This document shows, in pieces, positions 40,424 to 51,903 of a DNA stretch of 64,000 nucleotides (its first letter is position 1; each line of letters opens with the position of its first letter). The notes under the pieces were generated by a model. The model did not search any database and was not told the DNA's origin. It was given only the letters and a program-made list of their open reading frames with translations. Source of the DNA: Symbiodinium natans (lineage: Eukaryota > Sar > Dinophyceae > Suessiales > Symbiodiniaceae); assembly GCA_905221605.1 (NCBI GenBank), contig CAJNDS010002235.1, positions 60,001 through 124,000 of the forward strand, written 5' to 3'. Position numbers and translations under genes: made by a program.

Positions 40424-42880
40424 TTTGGGGTGTAGGGTGGGTTTAGGGTTTAGGGTTTAGGGTTTCGGGTTTAGGGTTTAGGGGGACCCTCCAATAGGGT
40501 TTAGGGTTTAGGGTTTATGGTTTAGGGCTTAGGGTTTGGGACTCATAGGGCTTACACAACTGAACTACGAAGGCGACACTCAGAGGTACGTTCTGTAGAT
40601 TTTATGGGATTGTTGGTATTTTCGGGTTTAGGACATGGGGTCAGAACTGGGGGCTGCAGAAGCGCCACCTGCTATCGGAAACGCATTACTGCACAAGTGG
40701 TCAAAACGAAGCAGTGACCCAGCACAACCTCCCTTGTCCACCCCCTCCCCCACCGGTTTAGGGTTTAGGGATTAGCATTTCAAGTTTAGGGTTAAGGGTT
40801 CTAGAGTTCGTTCAATCCTTCCCTCATGCATACTCTCGTCGTCTTTCGCCTTATCTCCCTGATCTCATTCGAGCAGCCGTGTTCCCTTTTCTTTTCTTCT
40901 CAATGTCTCCCCCTTCCAACCCCGGGATCTTGCTTGCGTTCGGGATTCCATAGGGGCCTTCAACCCTATGAACCCTAAACCCTATTCCCTCAACCCTCAA
41001 CCAAAACCCGCTAACTTAGGGGGTTTTTCTTGAGCGCGCTCAGAGCGTTGCTTCAATTCGGGGTTTGAGACTGCAATTCAGGGCTTCGGCTCCTTCTTGG
41101 CCTCAGGAGGTTTAGGGCTTAGGCGGTTTAAGCTTCTTTTTTCCGGGGGGTGGCGGGGGGGGGGGGCGGGGTGGGTAATATCAGATTAATAACTGATATA
41201 ATTAGTATGACTTTGTTGATGTTTAATAATAAGTCTAAACATATATGAACTATAAAGGCCATCAGATCCCATCATGTGATCAAAGCGGCTGCGCTGTGAG
41301 GCTCGCAGTGTGCCTCGTACAGCCTGCGCCACTACGGCTACATCTCGAGGCCGAAGCCCACAATACCCTAAACCTTCTGGTTCTTCGTAGGGAATGGGGG
41401 AATGAGGTACCCTATATAATCCCGTAGAGGGTATATAGGGTTCGGGGTTTATAGGCTTTAGGTGTTTGGGCATAGGATATGCGTTGGGATGTTCCCCCTT
41501 ATTCTGGCAGTCCTTAACAGGGATTATAGTACCCCCTATCATAAACCCTATTAAGGATTGCTAGTATAAGGGGGAGCATGCCAAACCTAGCCGAAGCCCT
41601 CTGGGTTTTAGTAGGGGAATGGCGGAATGAGGTACCCTACATAATCCCGTTAAGGGTATTAATGTAGGGGGATATAGGGTAGCTCATCCCGTATTCCCTC
41701 ATTCCCTACTAAGAACCAGCCAGTAAAGCCTGTAGACCCCAAAAGCTTAAAGCCCAACGCTCTCCTCTCTCTAAAGATCCAGAAGCCGACAAGCAAACAG
41801 TTCTCAAGTTCTGCACACGACAGCTCAATCCAGAAACATCTCAGGCCTACAATGTGCCAGTTTGGAGCCTCTCTGAAGCTCAACCGGCTTACCACACACT
41901 CGTCTCGATTCCTTGAGAAGACCCTAAACCCTAAACCCTAAACCCTAAGCCATACACCCTAGACCCTACACCCTAAACCCTAAACCCAAAACCCTATCAT
42001 CCAAGCACCTGTAGCAGCACACACTCGAAGCCTCATGAAAGGTCAAAGACCCCGGATCGGAGAATTGTACATATACTTGGGCCTTGAAGCTACTGTACAG
42101 GAGCTCCTTTCATGCGCAAGTATACGCGATATAAGTACCCGGGCCCATAGGGGTGTCATCTGGCTCCCCTTAAAGCACGGCGCGCCACACCTCAAAACCG
42201 CAGAACTTAGTTTCCTGACCTTCAGGGTCTTGATTCCCCCCTCAACCAAAGACCCTGGACCCTAAACCCACTTGAAACCCTAAACCCGAAATACTTCAAG
42301 AATGGAGATCCCCGGCCCCAAAACCCCGGTTTGGAGCTTAATATCTAGGGTTCCGCAGGCCTAAACACTCTTTGCAGAAGGTGCAACTCGCAAACATGGC
42401 CCCAAGGGGCGGAGCTGCAGGCGAGGATTGGTGGTTTAGGGATTTGGGGGGGGGGGGGGGGGTTCGGGTTTAGGGTTTAGGGTTCAGGGTTTAGGGTTTA
42501 GGGTTTAGGGTTTAGGGTTTAGGCTTTAGGGTTTAGGGCCTGAAGGGCCCTTCTGCCCGTACCATTTCGTTGATTGCATGGCCGATCGAAGTTCTAAACC
42601 CCAAACCCCATGCCTACGATTTGCTTGAGAACCCCCAACAACAAGAATTAGAAACAATCCCTATATCCCCCTTATAAGGAAGAGCATTTACCCTTTGTGT
42701 GGGTTTCTTAAAGCAAATAGTAGCTATACTCCCTTTGGAACCTTATTTAAAATCATATGTTTAATGTCCTCTTGGGTTCTATATAAACAAAATGACATAT
42801 ATTTCCCGAAGGGGATATAGGGTTTAGGGTTTAGGGTTTTAGGGCCACGAAGGTTTTGCTTAGGATCCGCCTGCAGGGTA
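40424..42880. other. Intron-like stretch with palindromes and unresolved open segments
   Basis: Contains family 5 (41485-41582) and family 1 (41600-41720) palindromes. Open segments on the minus strand include AQAVRGTLRASQRSR near 41.3 kb and NWHIVGLRCFWIELS near 41.85 kb; on the plus strand LGAAEAPPAIGNALL near 40.65 kb. None has homology I recognise. Confidence 0.45.
41485..41582. repeat. Palindromic element family 5 (AACATGCC/GGATGTTCCCCC)
   Basis: GGGATGTTCCCCCTTATTCT and ATAAGGGGGAGCATGCC are inverted ends around CAGTCCTTAACAGGG and CTATTAAGGATTGCTAG. Relatives at about 10670-10770, 19500-19545, 28340-28440 and 55705-55795. Confidence 0.78.
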
Positions 42881-42881
42881 C

Positions 42882-42914
42882 CTCCTCGGCGACAGCCTCG
42901 ATGGCTACTCGGAC
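42882..42914 (-). CDS. Candidate micro-exon
   Basis: Acceptor AACTTCTGGCAG, donor GTACCCTGC. 11 codons, VRVAIEAVAEE. Confidence 0.42.
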
Positions 42915-43132
42915 CTGCCAGAAGTTCTCCCAAATAGCAGGTTCAGGGTCGAGAGTTTAGGGTTTAGGGATTAGGGTTTAGGGTTTGGGGCTTAGGGGTT
43001 TGGGGTTTGGGGCTCGGGGGTTTAGGGTGGTCTTCTGTGTTTCAGCCTGGCCCAATGAAAGTAAGTGCAATACCACTACACGGGAAGCCCTATATAAAAC
43101 CTAATGTGCAAAGGAAGCTCTAAACCCCAAAC

Positions 43133-43208
43133 TCTCATGTCCCAGACCCATGGTAGATGGCTAGTTCTGTCTCCAGTCTGGTCCCTGTAAGGCCCTATTC
43201 GACGCAGC
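43133..43208 (-). CDS. Candidate exon
   Basis: Acceptor GAATCATCCTAG, donor GTTTGGGG. Reads LRRIGPYRDQTGDRT then SHLPWVWDMR. Confidence 0.48.
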
Positions 43209-43554
43209 CTAGGATGATTCGAGAAGTTTAGGGTTTCGGGTTTAGGGTGTCCCTCCTCCCCCCCCCCCCCCCCCCCCCCTGCAACAACCCCAAACCCTAA
43301 GGCCACTGCCCGCATCACCATAGTTCCCTATAGCAAGTAACTTAACCAGGCACGTCAGATCCCCCTATGCAATTCTCTAGGGATTGGACGCAGCCCGAAT
43401 TCCCTACTTTTCGACTAAGAACCAGCAATGTTCCCCTGCACGGAACCACTCCCCAAGAACCCTAAAACCCTGAATTCCACGAATCTGTCCACGCCCCAAA
43501 ATCTTGTAGCCCCCTTTTGGGTTTAGGGTTTAGGGTTTCGGGTTTAGGGTTTAC

Positions 43555-43589
43555 GGTTGAGTCAACATGCTTGAAAGCAACAGTCATCT
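43555..43589 (-). CDS. Candidate small exon
   Basis: Acceptor GGGCTTCGAG, donor GTAAACCC (telomere-like). Reads MTVAFKHVDST. Confidence 0.4.
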
Positions 43590-43759
43590 CTCGAAGCCCG
43601 GCGAAAACCCAACACCGCCCAGCACCCCCGCATGCCGGACGCCCCAAACCCTGAACCGCAAAGTGCCCACAGCTGCACCGCAGGCTTTCCCGAAGTCTTC
43701 CACCCGAAGCCCTAAACCCTAAGCCCTAAGCCCTAAGCCCTAAGCCCTAAACCCTAAAC

Positions 43760-43853
43760 CCCAACTTCGAATGCGCTCCGTGGGCCTTGGGGTATTCGAC
43801 CATGAGCCCGCTGTCGAAGAGCAGTGGCACTACCTCGAGCGTCGGCGTTGACG
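43760..43853 (-). CDS. Candidate exon in GC-rich island
   Basis: Acceptor CCCTAAG, donor GTTTAGGG. Reads STPTLEVVPLLFDSG then LMVEYPKAHGAHSKLG over 30 codons. Confidence 0.58.
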
Positions 43854-44462
43854 CTTAGGGCTTAGGGTTTAGGGTTTAGGGTTTAGGGTTTGGGGTTTGG
43901 GGTTTGGGGTTTGGGGTTTCGGGATTTTAGGGTTCGTAGGGCTTGTAGGAATTATAGGGGTTGCAGGGTTTGCAGGCGTTTTGGGGGGGCTTGTAGGATG
44001 CCAGGGTTTGTAGGGACGATAGGTTTGTAGAGGGGTTATCGGGTTTGTAGGCTTTGTAGGGCTTATGGGGGTTGTAGGCTTTGTAGGGATTGGGGCTTCG
44101 GGATTACAGGGTCCAGGGCTTTCAGGACTTCAACTATGGGGTTCGTAGGGGCTTCGACCTCCCTGGAAGATTTGCTGGCTCGTTCTTAGTAATTAGGGAA
44201 TGAGGGAATGAGGTACCCTCTCTGATCCCTTAAAGGGTATATCGAGGGCCCTGATTCCCTCATCCCCTACTAAGAACCAAGGGGTTTGAAAGCAATGGCT
44301 TTCCTTGATGGACATCCAAAATATGTGGCACCCACCGACCGACAGAAACAGAATGTGGCAGTAGAAGAGTAACTAGGGGCAAACACAGCATGGACCCTAC
44401 GAAGTTCAGGGTTTAGGCTTTAGGGTTTAAGGTTTAGGGTTTAGGCTTTCGATATGGCTCAC

Positions 44463-44518
44463 GCTAAGGCTGCCCTTTGCAATTTATGGATCTCAGCAGG
44501 GAATTCGGCTATGGGGCT
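44463..44518 (-). CDS. Candidate exon
   Basis: Acceptor GAAAGCAGCAG, donor GTGAGCC. Reads SPIAEFPAEIHKLQR then AAL. Confidence 0.45.
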
Positions 44519-44639
44519 CTGCTGCTTTCCTGGGCGGGGAGGGGAGTTATCAGAGGGGTTTGAAGCTATGTTGGCCCCTGAAAAACCCTCTGAAAGACAT
44601 TCTTACACGTAATCCTCCTAAATCGAACAGGCGAAGAAC

Positions 44640-44745
44640 CTAAACCCTAAACCCTAAACCCTAAACCCTAAACCCTAAACCCTAAACCCTAAACCCTAAA
44701 CCCTAAACCCTAAACCCTAAACCCTAAACCCTAAACCCTAAACCC
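44640..44745 (-). repeat. CCCTAAA array
   Basis: About 15 perfect heptamers in CCCTAAA orientation. Confidence 0.95.
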
Positions 44746-45108
44746 AACAAGGAAGCAACATGAAACTTCCCAACGTCCCACCCAGGCGGGTCAAGAATAA
44801 TTATTCCTTTAAATATGACCCCTCAAACAAATATGACCCCTCAAACCCAGCAGCAAACGAACCATCAACCCTAACCCCCAAAACCCTAAACCCAAGGGAA
44901 GTGACTATACACCCTTAGACCTGAATTAAATTATGATGATTATTTCTTCGAATTTATATAAACAGCAAAACAAAAAACCCAAGGGGGCTATAGATGAAAC
45001 ATCCCGAGGTCCCTAAACCCTAAACCCAAAACACTAAACCGTAAACCCTAAACACATCAAGGAAGAAACATGAAACCTCCCAAGGTCCCACCCAGCAGGT
45101 CAAGGCAC

Positions 45109-45155
45109 ATCCTTCTCCACCAATCCGGTCGCCGCCAAGGCGGTGCTTAGGGCGC
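45109..45155 (-). CDS. Candidate exon
   Basis: Acceptor GGCTCACAG, donor GTGCCTTGACC. Reads ALSTALAATGLVEKD. Confidence 0.45.
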
Positions 45156-45800
45156 CTGTGAGCCTCGAGCTTAGGGTTTAGGGTTCAGGGCTTAGGGTTT
45201 ACGGTTTAGGGTGGAAACTTCAGGCTTTCGGGTGCAGGGCCTTAATGTTTGGGCTTAGGGTTGAACAATTCGGGTTCAGGGTCATACATCTGGGGCCTTG
45301 TAGGCTTCTAGAATACTGGGGTTCAGGCCGTTTAGGGTTTACAGACTCAGAGTTCAAAGCTGAGGGTGTCATAGGCTCATAGGACTTGGGTTGCTGGAAA
45401 TAGTCCTGACATTCTCATTAAGCCTAAACCCTAAACCCTAAACCCTAAACCCTAAACCCTAAACCCCAAACCCGGAGTTGTTCTTGGACTTCAAGGCTCA
45501 ACTCCAAGTTCAGCCTAAAGGCTCTGTCCTAGGAGTTTGTTGGCTTCCGTGCTGCTTTAGAGCCGAGACAACAAGCCATGGCCGTCTCCAAGGTTGAAGG
45601 TTTAGGAAGATTAGGGTGGGACCTCAGATTTGAGCTTTAAGGGCCGTAAAGAAGCTTTGGGGGCTTTAGGGAGTTTTTTGTGTTTGTTTTTCTCCCCTTT
45701 TTGCTTTTAGGGCTTTCTGAGGTTTTAGGAAGGATTGGGGGCTTTGGGAGCTTTAGGGGTTTAGGGCCTGGAGGCCGATGCCCCACTCATGAGACAAGAC

Positions 45801-45831
45801 TAAGCCGCCAGCAGCTCATCTGGCTTCACGC
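45801..45831 (-). CDS. Candidate micro-exon
   Basis: Acceptor AGTGGCAG, donor GTCTTGTC. Reads VKPDELLAA. Confidence 0.38.
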
Positions 45832-45924
45832 CTGCCACTGGCTCGCCTGGTGTTTAGGGTTTATCGGGTTTAGGTTCTAAAGGGTTTAGGGTTTAGGGTT
45901 TAGGTTTTAGGGTATAGGGTTTGC

Positions 45925-46055
45925 GGTAACATGGCGCAGAAGTTGTGAAGGTTGGGATGCAGGCCAGGCTCGAGAGCTTCGTGAGGTGCGACCAGCAGCC
46001 ATGGCCCCATTGTGTAGGGCCATCGAACACGTGTATCCCACCCCACGCCGTCTCA
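45925..46055 (+). repeat. Diverged dispersed sequence shared with 47540-47635
   Basis: GCGCAGAAGTTGTGAAGGTT, then GGATGCAGGC, CCCATTGTGTAGGGCCATC and CACGTGT recur in order, on the minus strand, near 47.54-47.63 kb. It may be an element fragment or a duplicated exon; both copies are partly open. Confidence 0.6.
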
Positions 46056-46251
46056 GGCGGCAAAGCTACCCTAACGTATTCCTTGTTAGGGTTTATAGGC
46101 CTGAACTCAATTCCTGAAAGGACTAAAGATTAGCAGCCAAGCTCCCAGGAGGACCTTGGTCGGCTTGCACCATAGAGGTCGAGGGGCTTAGGCGCCGCCC
46201 CCCCACTGTAGGGGTTTAGGCTTTAGTTTGAGGTGAGGGAAGGGACCCGAC

Positions 46252-46345
46252 TGCAGAGTAAACTCCGTGTAGGGCCCTCCTCACTAGACACTTGCCATGA
46301 ACAGTGCGTCCACCCGGGGCTATCCCCAGACAGGGTAATTGCATC
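46252..46345 (-). CDS. Candidate exon
   Basis: Acceptor ATAGGGTTTCAG, donor GTCGGG. Reads DAITLSGDSPGWTHC then SWQVSSEEGPTRSLL. Confidence 0.5.
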
Positions 46346-46646
46346 CTGAAACCCTATTAGGATTTTGGGTTTCGGGTTTTGGGGAACCCAATAAACCCTA
46401 ATACGCAATGTTTGGAGAGCTTCGAGTGGTTGATTTTCGGCCTTACCGACGCAAGCGTGTCAAGCAAGTATGCTGCCAGGCATGCTTATAATAGCCACCC
46501 CATGGCATCCCATGGGTTGATATCTAAACCAGAAGACCCTGAAACCCTGAACCCTATACCCAAAAACCTGAACCCTAAAAACCCTAAACCCAAAAACCCT
46601 GAACCCAAAGACCCTGAACCACAAAACAGAGTAAAGGCTTCAAAAC

Positions 46647-46725
46647 CGGCTGTAAGAGGGTGGTGCTGGGGTGCGGCATAGTCTGTGGCGTGCGCTTGCG
46701 CTCGCGCACACTTGCGTTCGGCAAG
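46647..46725 (-). CDS. Candidate exon
   Basis: Acceptor AAGGGTTGCAG, donor GTTTTGAAGCC. Reads LAERKCARAQAHATD then YAAPQHHPLTA. Confidence 0.55.
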
Positions 46726-47225
46726 CTGCAACCCTTCAGTAAGCCCTAAACCTTAGACCCGAAACCCACAGACACCAACCCCTAAACCTTGAACCCTTAC
46801 ACACAAACCCAGTCCCCTAAACCCAGACCCTTTAATGTGCCCTAAACGCTAAACCTTTGAACACTAACCCCCAAGCCCCTGAAGCCTAAACCCCTAAACT
46901 CTAAACCCTAGAGCCTCAATCAACCCCTCAACCCCTAAACCCTTAAATCCTTAACCCTCAAACCCCCAAACCCCTAAACCCCTAAATCCTAAACCCTTAT
47001 AACCTCTAAACCCCTAACCCCCTAAACCCTAAACCCTTACACCCCTAAACCATCAAACCCCTAAACCCTGAATCCTAAAACCCCTAAAACTTAAACCCCT
47101 AAACCCCAATGCGCCTAAACCCCTAAACCCTAGACTCTAAACCCTAACCCTAAACCCTAAACCCTAAACCCTAAACCCTAAACCCTAAACCCTAAACCCT
47201 AAACCCTAAACCCTAAACCCTAAAC

Positions 47226-47301
47226 CCTATGTCCAGGCCTGCGAGGTCCAGGAGGGCCAGGGTCTGGGAGGTGGCGTGGCGCGCGAAGGGGCACTCCAGT
47301 C
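47226..47301 (-). CDS. Candidate exon between two telomere-like arrays
   Basis: Acceptor AACCCTACAG, donor GTTTAGGG; CCCTAAA and TTTAGGG arrays touch both ends. Reads LECPFARHATSQTLA then LLDLAGLDIG. A clear case of an exon-like island framed by inverted heptamers. Confidence 0.58.
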
Positions 47302-47695
47302 CTGTAGGGTTTAGGGTTTAGGGTTTAGGTTTTAGGGTTTAGGGTTTAGGGTTTAGGGTTTGGGGTTTGGGGTTTGGGGTTTGGGGTTTGGGGTTTAGGG
47401 TTTGGAGTTAGAGTTTTGAGCCGTTTTAGGGTTTGGGGTGGAGGGCTTGCGGTTTAGGGTTCGGGCTTAGCGAATTGAATCGGGGACCCCTGTATGCTCG
47501 GAGTGCACCCAAAATTCCCTACTTTCCTCCGAACACTTGAAGTAAAGGGATGAACATGCTTAGATGGCCCTGCACAAATGGGCGCCTGCATCTCAACCTT
47601 TTCACAGCTTCTGCGCCACATTTACTGCAAACGCTACACCCTAACCCTACACCCTGCACCCTAAGCCCTCCCCCCCTTCCAGCCCCCCCCCCCCT

Positions 47696-47726
<31 letters not shown>

Positions 47727-48020
47727 CACCCGCCCCCCCGGCCCCACCCCCCCCTCCCCAAAGCTTCAAGTGCTCCCAGGGGTTGAAAAGGTTTTGAACG
47801 GAGGAGTTAGGGGGAGCCCGTACAAGAGTTCGGGTAGTTTTGGGTTTCGGATTTAGGCTTTGAGGTTGGGACTTGCCTCGTCACCAGCTCAACTTTGAAT
47901 CGTAACGCAACCCTCAATGCAAAAGCCTAGAACTCTCTATGCGCCAAATGAACCCTGTAAACTTCTAAACCCTATAGACCACAATGAAGCCTACCAGCCA
48001 GTGGATGAACCCCATCGAAC

Positions 48021-48139
48021 CTAAAATCCAAATGCTGAACATCAGAATTCGAGTTCTGCCATCCCCCGCGCCTGTTGCCAGTAGCTGGGCCAAGAAGTGC
48101 CACAGGGCAGGAGTGTCCTGTCCATCAAGGCCCAAAGAC
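48021..48139 (-). CDS. Candidate exon
   Basis: Acceptor GGTTTTGGAG, donor GTTCGATGG. Reads SLGLDGQDTPALWHF then LAQLLATGAGDGRTR and ILMFSIWIL, 39 codons. Confidence 0.55.
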
Positions 48140-48352
48140 CTCCAAAACCCAGATCTCAAGAGCCTGGGTCTTACGCGTGGGCCGAGGAAAGGGTGTGCAG
48201 TGTATGGTTTGGGTTTAGGACTCAGGGTTAAACAGGAAGGCATAATCCTAAACCCTAATTTGTATGGTGCAACTACCTTGGAAGCGGGGCAACGTAGGGT
48301 GTTCAGGCCCAATGAAGAACTCTGAAAGCTTCAGGCTATCTGAAGAAGAAAC

Positions 48353-48399
48353 CAACAACGGCCTTGAAACCGCAAGCCTTTCCACACAATGTGATGCTC
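48353..48399 (-). CDS. Candidate exon
   Basis: Acceptor CCGCGATGTAG, donor GTTTCTTCTTC. Reads ASHCVERLAVSRPL. A competing 75-codon plus-strand frame (48312-48539, MKNSESFRLSEEETN) ends in a basic tail and could instead be real. Confidence 0.35.
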
Positions 48400-48643
48400 C
48401 TACATCGCGGCATACGGCCCAGGAGTGTGTTAAGAAATTTTATAAATTAAGAAATCTGGACCTGGACCGGCCACACATTTTAAAATCCAGGGCCTCGCGG
48501 GCTCGCCCCAAAAAATTCCGCCGAGGAAGTATTAAGTAACGTTCTCTGTCATATTTACCAAGAACCCAAGAAACTGCAAGCCTCAAACCCTCTAATCCCT
48601 TAAGCCCCGTAGTCTCAACCTAAAGCCTCGAAAGAAGGCCATG

Positions 48644-48710
48644 GAGTCAATAGCGCAATGGATAAGCCGTGCACCTCTAAACCGAAAGACGTCGGTTCGA
48701 ATCCTGCTCA
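48644..48710 (+). pseudogene. tRNA-like sequence, possible SINE head
   Basis: A-box-like TAGCGCAATGGATA (48651-48664) and a perfect B box GGTTCGAATCC (48692-48702) are correctly spaced for a tRNA, with a CTCTAAA segment where an anticodon loop would be. The acceptor and D stems do not pair, so it is not a functional tRNA. It could be a tRNA pseudogene or the Pol III promoter of a SINE whose body is the adjacent repeat. Confidence 0.5.
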
Positions 48711-48784
48711 TAACGGGAGTGCTTCCGACCCCCTCCCCCCCTCTTCTGGCCCCCCTCCTCTACCGCACCCCCCTCCTAGGGTTC

Positions 48785-49390
48785 GGGCCACATGAGGTGC
48801 TTGGGGCCGGAAAGGCCCAAAAAAGGTGACTTTTGTGCCGGGCTCTTGTGGGGAAGAGGCCCGGCACAAAAAGTCACCTTTTTTGAGGTGTTTCAGGCCG
48901 GAAAGGCCCAAAAAAGGTGACTTTTCGTGCCGGGCTCTTGTGGGGAAGAGGCCCGGCACAAAAAGTCACCTTTTTTTGAGGTGTTTCAGGCCGGAAAGGC
49001 CCAAAAAAAGGTGACTTTTTGTGCCGGGCTCTTGCGGGAAGAGGCCGGCACAAAAAGTCACCTTTTTTGAGGTGTTTCAGGCCGGAAAGGCCCAAAAAAG
49101 GTGACTTTTGTGCCGGGCTCTTGTGGGGAAGAGGCCCGGCACAAAAAGTCATTTGAGGTGTTTCAGGCCGGAAAGGCCCAAAAAAGGTGACTTTTTGTGC
49201 CGGGCTCTTGTGGGGATGCCGGGCTCTTGCGGGGAAGCCTTTAAGGGCTCAGGGCTCAGGGCTCAGGGCTCAGGGCTTAGGGCTTAGGGCTTAGGGGAAG
49301 AGGCCCGGCACAAAAAGTCACCTTGTTTGAGGTGTTTCAGGCCGGAAAGGCCCAAAAAAGGTGACTTTTTGTGCCGGGCCTCTTCCCCGT
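48785..49390. repeat. Tandem array of hairpin units
   Basis: About six units of roughly 135 bp. Each has AAAAAAGGTGACTTTTTGTG then CCGGGCTCTTGTGGGGAAGAG followed by its inverse GGCCCGGCACAAAAAGTCACC, so every unit can form a long stem-loop. Units are joined by GAGGTGTTTCAGGCCGGAAAG. One copy is interrupted by GGGCTCA/GGGCTTA heptamers (about 49236-49285). Confidence 0.92.
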
Positions 49391-50402
49391 GTTTAGGGTT
49401 TAGGGTTTAGGGTTTAGGGTTTAGGGTGTAGGGTTTAGGGCTTAGGGTTTAGGGTTTAGAGCTTGGAGCACACCGAAAGGCTCTACACTGGTGAGTTACA
49501 TGTTCCCCAACTCTGTCCCTATACTCACCTCTAATCAACCCTCGAATAAGAAATATATTTCAGGGTCTGGTTCAAACCTAACTTTCTTATTTCCATTTGG
49601 GGTTTTAAGAAATTTCGAAACCCTGGCTGAAAAAGGCAGATTTCTTATTAGAAGCCTCAGCCGTACCCCAAAACCCTAAAACCCAAACCCTGGGTCATTA
49701 AAGGAATGAACATTCGTGCAACACCCTTTAAACTTCAGGGCTTAGGGGTTTAAGGAATGTTCCCTTAACAGCCCCGAACCTGCAAACCTAAACCCCACCC
49801 CATAACTAAGGAGTCGTTGGGAACCCTCAGACATCCTCAGGGCAGGAACTTTCTCTGGGTTTCAAGGTCAAAGGTTAGGCGGTTTTTGGGGGTCTAGGCT
49901 TGAGGCCTTTGGGGGTCCAGTGAACCTTCTTTGGCTTTAGTATGGCTTTCTTCCAAACGGACACCCTGGACCCCAAACCCTGGAGCCCTAAACCCGAGAA
50001 TGTAGCCTGGAAGCATGAGGCTGTCTTTCGGCCGATGGGCAATCCTAAACCCTGCAACCCTATGTGAAGTAGGGTATATATTTCTTGTACCCCCAAAAGG
50101 CCACCCAGTATATACACTCACCAAATTTAACAAGCAACCTTATATACACTCACCAAAAACAGAAATATATACCCTACTTCATGTAACCCTGTAACCCTAT
50201 AAACCCTATACACCTTAACTCCCAAACCCAGTAGGGCCATACCCCCCTATACCCCCCATACTGTACCCTCCCCTGTACCCCCCTTATACCCGCGTAGGCC
50301 CTGTTTTAAACCCGAGAAGCCCCCCTAAACCCTAAACGCTAAACCCTAAACCCTAAACCCTAAACGCTAAACCCTAAACCCCTAAAGCCTAAACCCTAAA
50401 AC

Positions 50403-50475
50403 CTCCAAGGCGGGAGGAAGGTCCTCGCCAAGACTTCGCGGACCCTCGCGAGGCAGCCCATACCCGGCGACGGCC
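50403..50475 (-). CDS. Candidate exon, strand uncertain
   Basis: Minus: acceptor AGCATTCTCAG, donor GTTTTAGGG, PSPGMGCLARVREVL then ARTFLPPWR. Plus: KVLAKTSRTLARQPI is equally open. Confidence 0.38.
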
Positions 50476-51138
50476 CTGAGAATGCTGAGCTTGGGGTTTA
50501 GGGTTTAGGGTTTAGGGTTTAGGGTCTAGGGTTTAGGGTTTAGAGTTTAGGGTTTGGGGTTTGGGGTTAGGGGTTTAGGGGTGAGGGTTGGGAAAGGGTG
50601 TTCGGGTGGTTTAGCCCGTAAGGCCTTAAGGTACCTCATAGGGAGGGAAGCGCCACATCACTCAAACTGTACTCCTAGGATTGACCACCGTGTTCCTTGG
50701 CAGGTAGCACAGAAAAGGTCATCTGTGAGTTCCGCGTTCAAGGGCTGCTACCCTAAACCCTAAACCCTAAACCCTAAACCCTAAACCCCAAACCCGAAAC
50801 CCGAAACCCTAAACCCTAAACCCTAACCCTAAACCCTAAACCCTCAACCCCCCCTAAACCCAGCTTTGAGTGAGTTAAGGGTCTTCAAGGTTAGGAACTT
50901 AGGAGTGTTGAGGAGTCTGGAGGCCATTTTGGGGGCGCTTTGCAGGCTTGGTGGCTCAGGGATTTGGGGATCATTGTAGTTAGGGGCTTGTGGGGGGCTT
51001 TTGAGGCTTTAGAGCTTTGAGGTGTTTTGGGGGTCAAGATGACTTGGCAGCGAGTTGCTCAGGGTTTCAGAGATTGAAACCCTAAACCCTAAACCCTAAA
51101 CCCTAAACCCTAAACCCTAAAACCTAAACCCCGTTTAC

Positions 51139-51179
51139 CAGCATGTCATGGAGTCTTTTGCAAGGCAGACTTGAGGATG
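51139..51179 (-). CDS. Candidate exon
   Basis: Acceptor GTGTGCGAAAG, donor GTAAACGG. Reads HPQVCLAKDSMTCW. Confidence 0.45.
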
Positions 51180-51469
51180 CTTTCGCACACTCAAGGGACG
51201 AAGTAACCCTAAACCCTTCTAAACCCTAAACCCTAAACCCTAAACCCTAAACTCTAAACCCTAAACCCTAAACCCTAAACCCTAAACCCCCAAAGCTTAC
51301 GAGTTCGCAGGCTTCTGGATAGGAGTTGAGGGACATCATAGCCTAAAAGTCAGTTCCTGATGACTTCACCGTTGGGCTTCGGCGCAAGCCGAGCTCGACG
51401 TGGTATTGAAAACCGAGAACCCACAAGACTCCAAGCCCTTTAAAGCCACGTGAAACCCTCAAAACCCTA

Positions 51470-51700
51470 TAAAGTGCTATGAAGCCCTATAAAGCCCTAT
51501 AAAGCCCTATGAGGCCCTATAAGGTCCTACAAAGCCCCATGAAGCCCTATGAAGCCCTGTAAAGCCCTGTAAAGCCCTAAAGACCCTATCAAGCCCTATA
51601 AAGCCCTATGAGGTCCTATAAAGCCCTATCAAGCTCGATAGCCCTATGGGGTCCTGTAAAGCTCTATATAGCTCTACAAAAGCCCTATCAAGCCCTATAA
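51470..51700. repeat. AAGCCCTATA/AAGCCCTATG decamer-like repeat
   Basis: About 18 tandem, imperfect 11-mers of the type AAGCCCTATAA. Confidence 0.8.
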
Positions 51701-51834
51701 GCCCGAACCATAAAGCCCTGCCCTAGAAACCCTGTGCTAAACACCCTTTCCTATAAATCTTAAAACCCTCTCGTTCAGCCCTTAAACGGATGAAAGCCCC
51801 TCAACCCTTAAGCCCTAAACTCGAAACCCTAAAC

Positions 51835-51903
51835 CCTTCTGTCGCGGTCCGGCTGCGGTGTGGAGAGCTCCCCCAACCGGTCGAGGATCAGACCTCGGCT
51901 CTG
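51835..51903 (-). CDS. Candidate exon
   Basis: Acceptor CTTATGCCACAG, donor GTTTAGGG. 23 codons, QSRGLILDRLGELST then PQPDRDRR. Confidence 0.55.

Larger units (their letters stand above)
48400..50400. other. Gene-poor stretch
   Basis: Apart from the tRNA-like segment and hairpin array it holds a TTTAGGG block (49390-49460), AT-rich DNA (49490-49650) and a TA-rich inverted repeat (about 50062-50175, GTAGGGTATATATTTCTTG facing AAATATATACCCTAC). I see no exon I can defend. Confidence 0.5.

Noticed and set aside
48644-48710. Functional tRNA-Arg gene
   Set aside because: A and B boxes are good but acceptor, D and anticodon stems do not pair.
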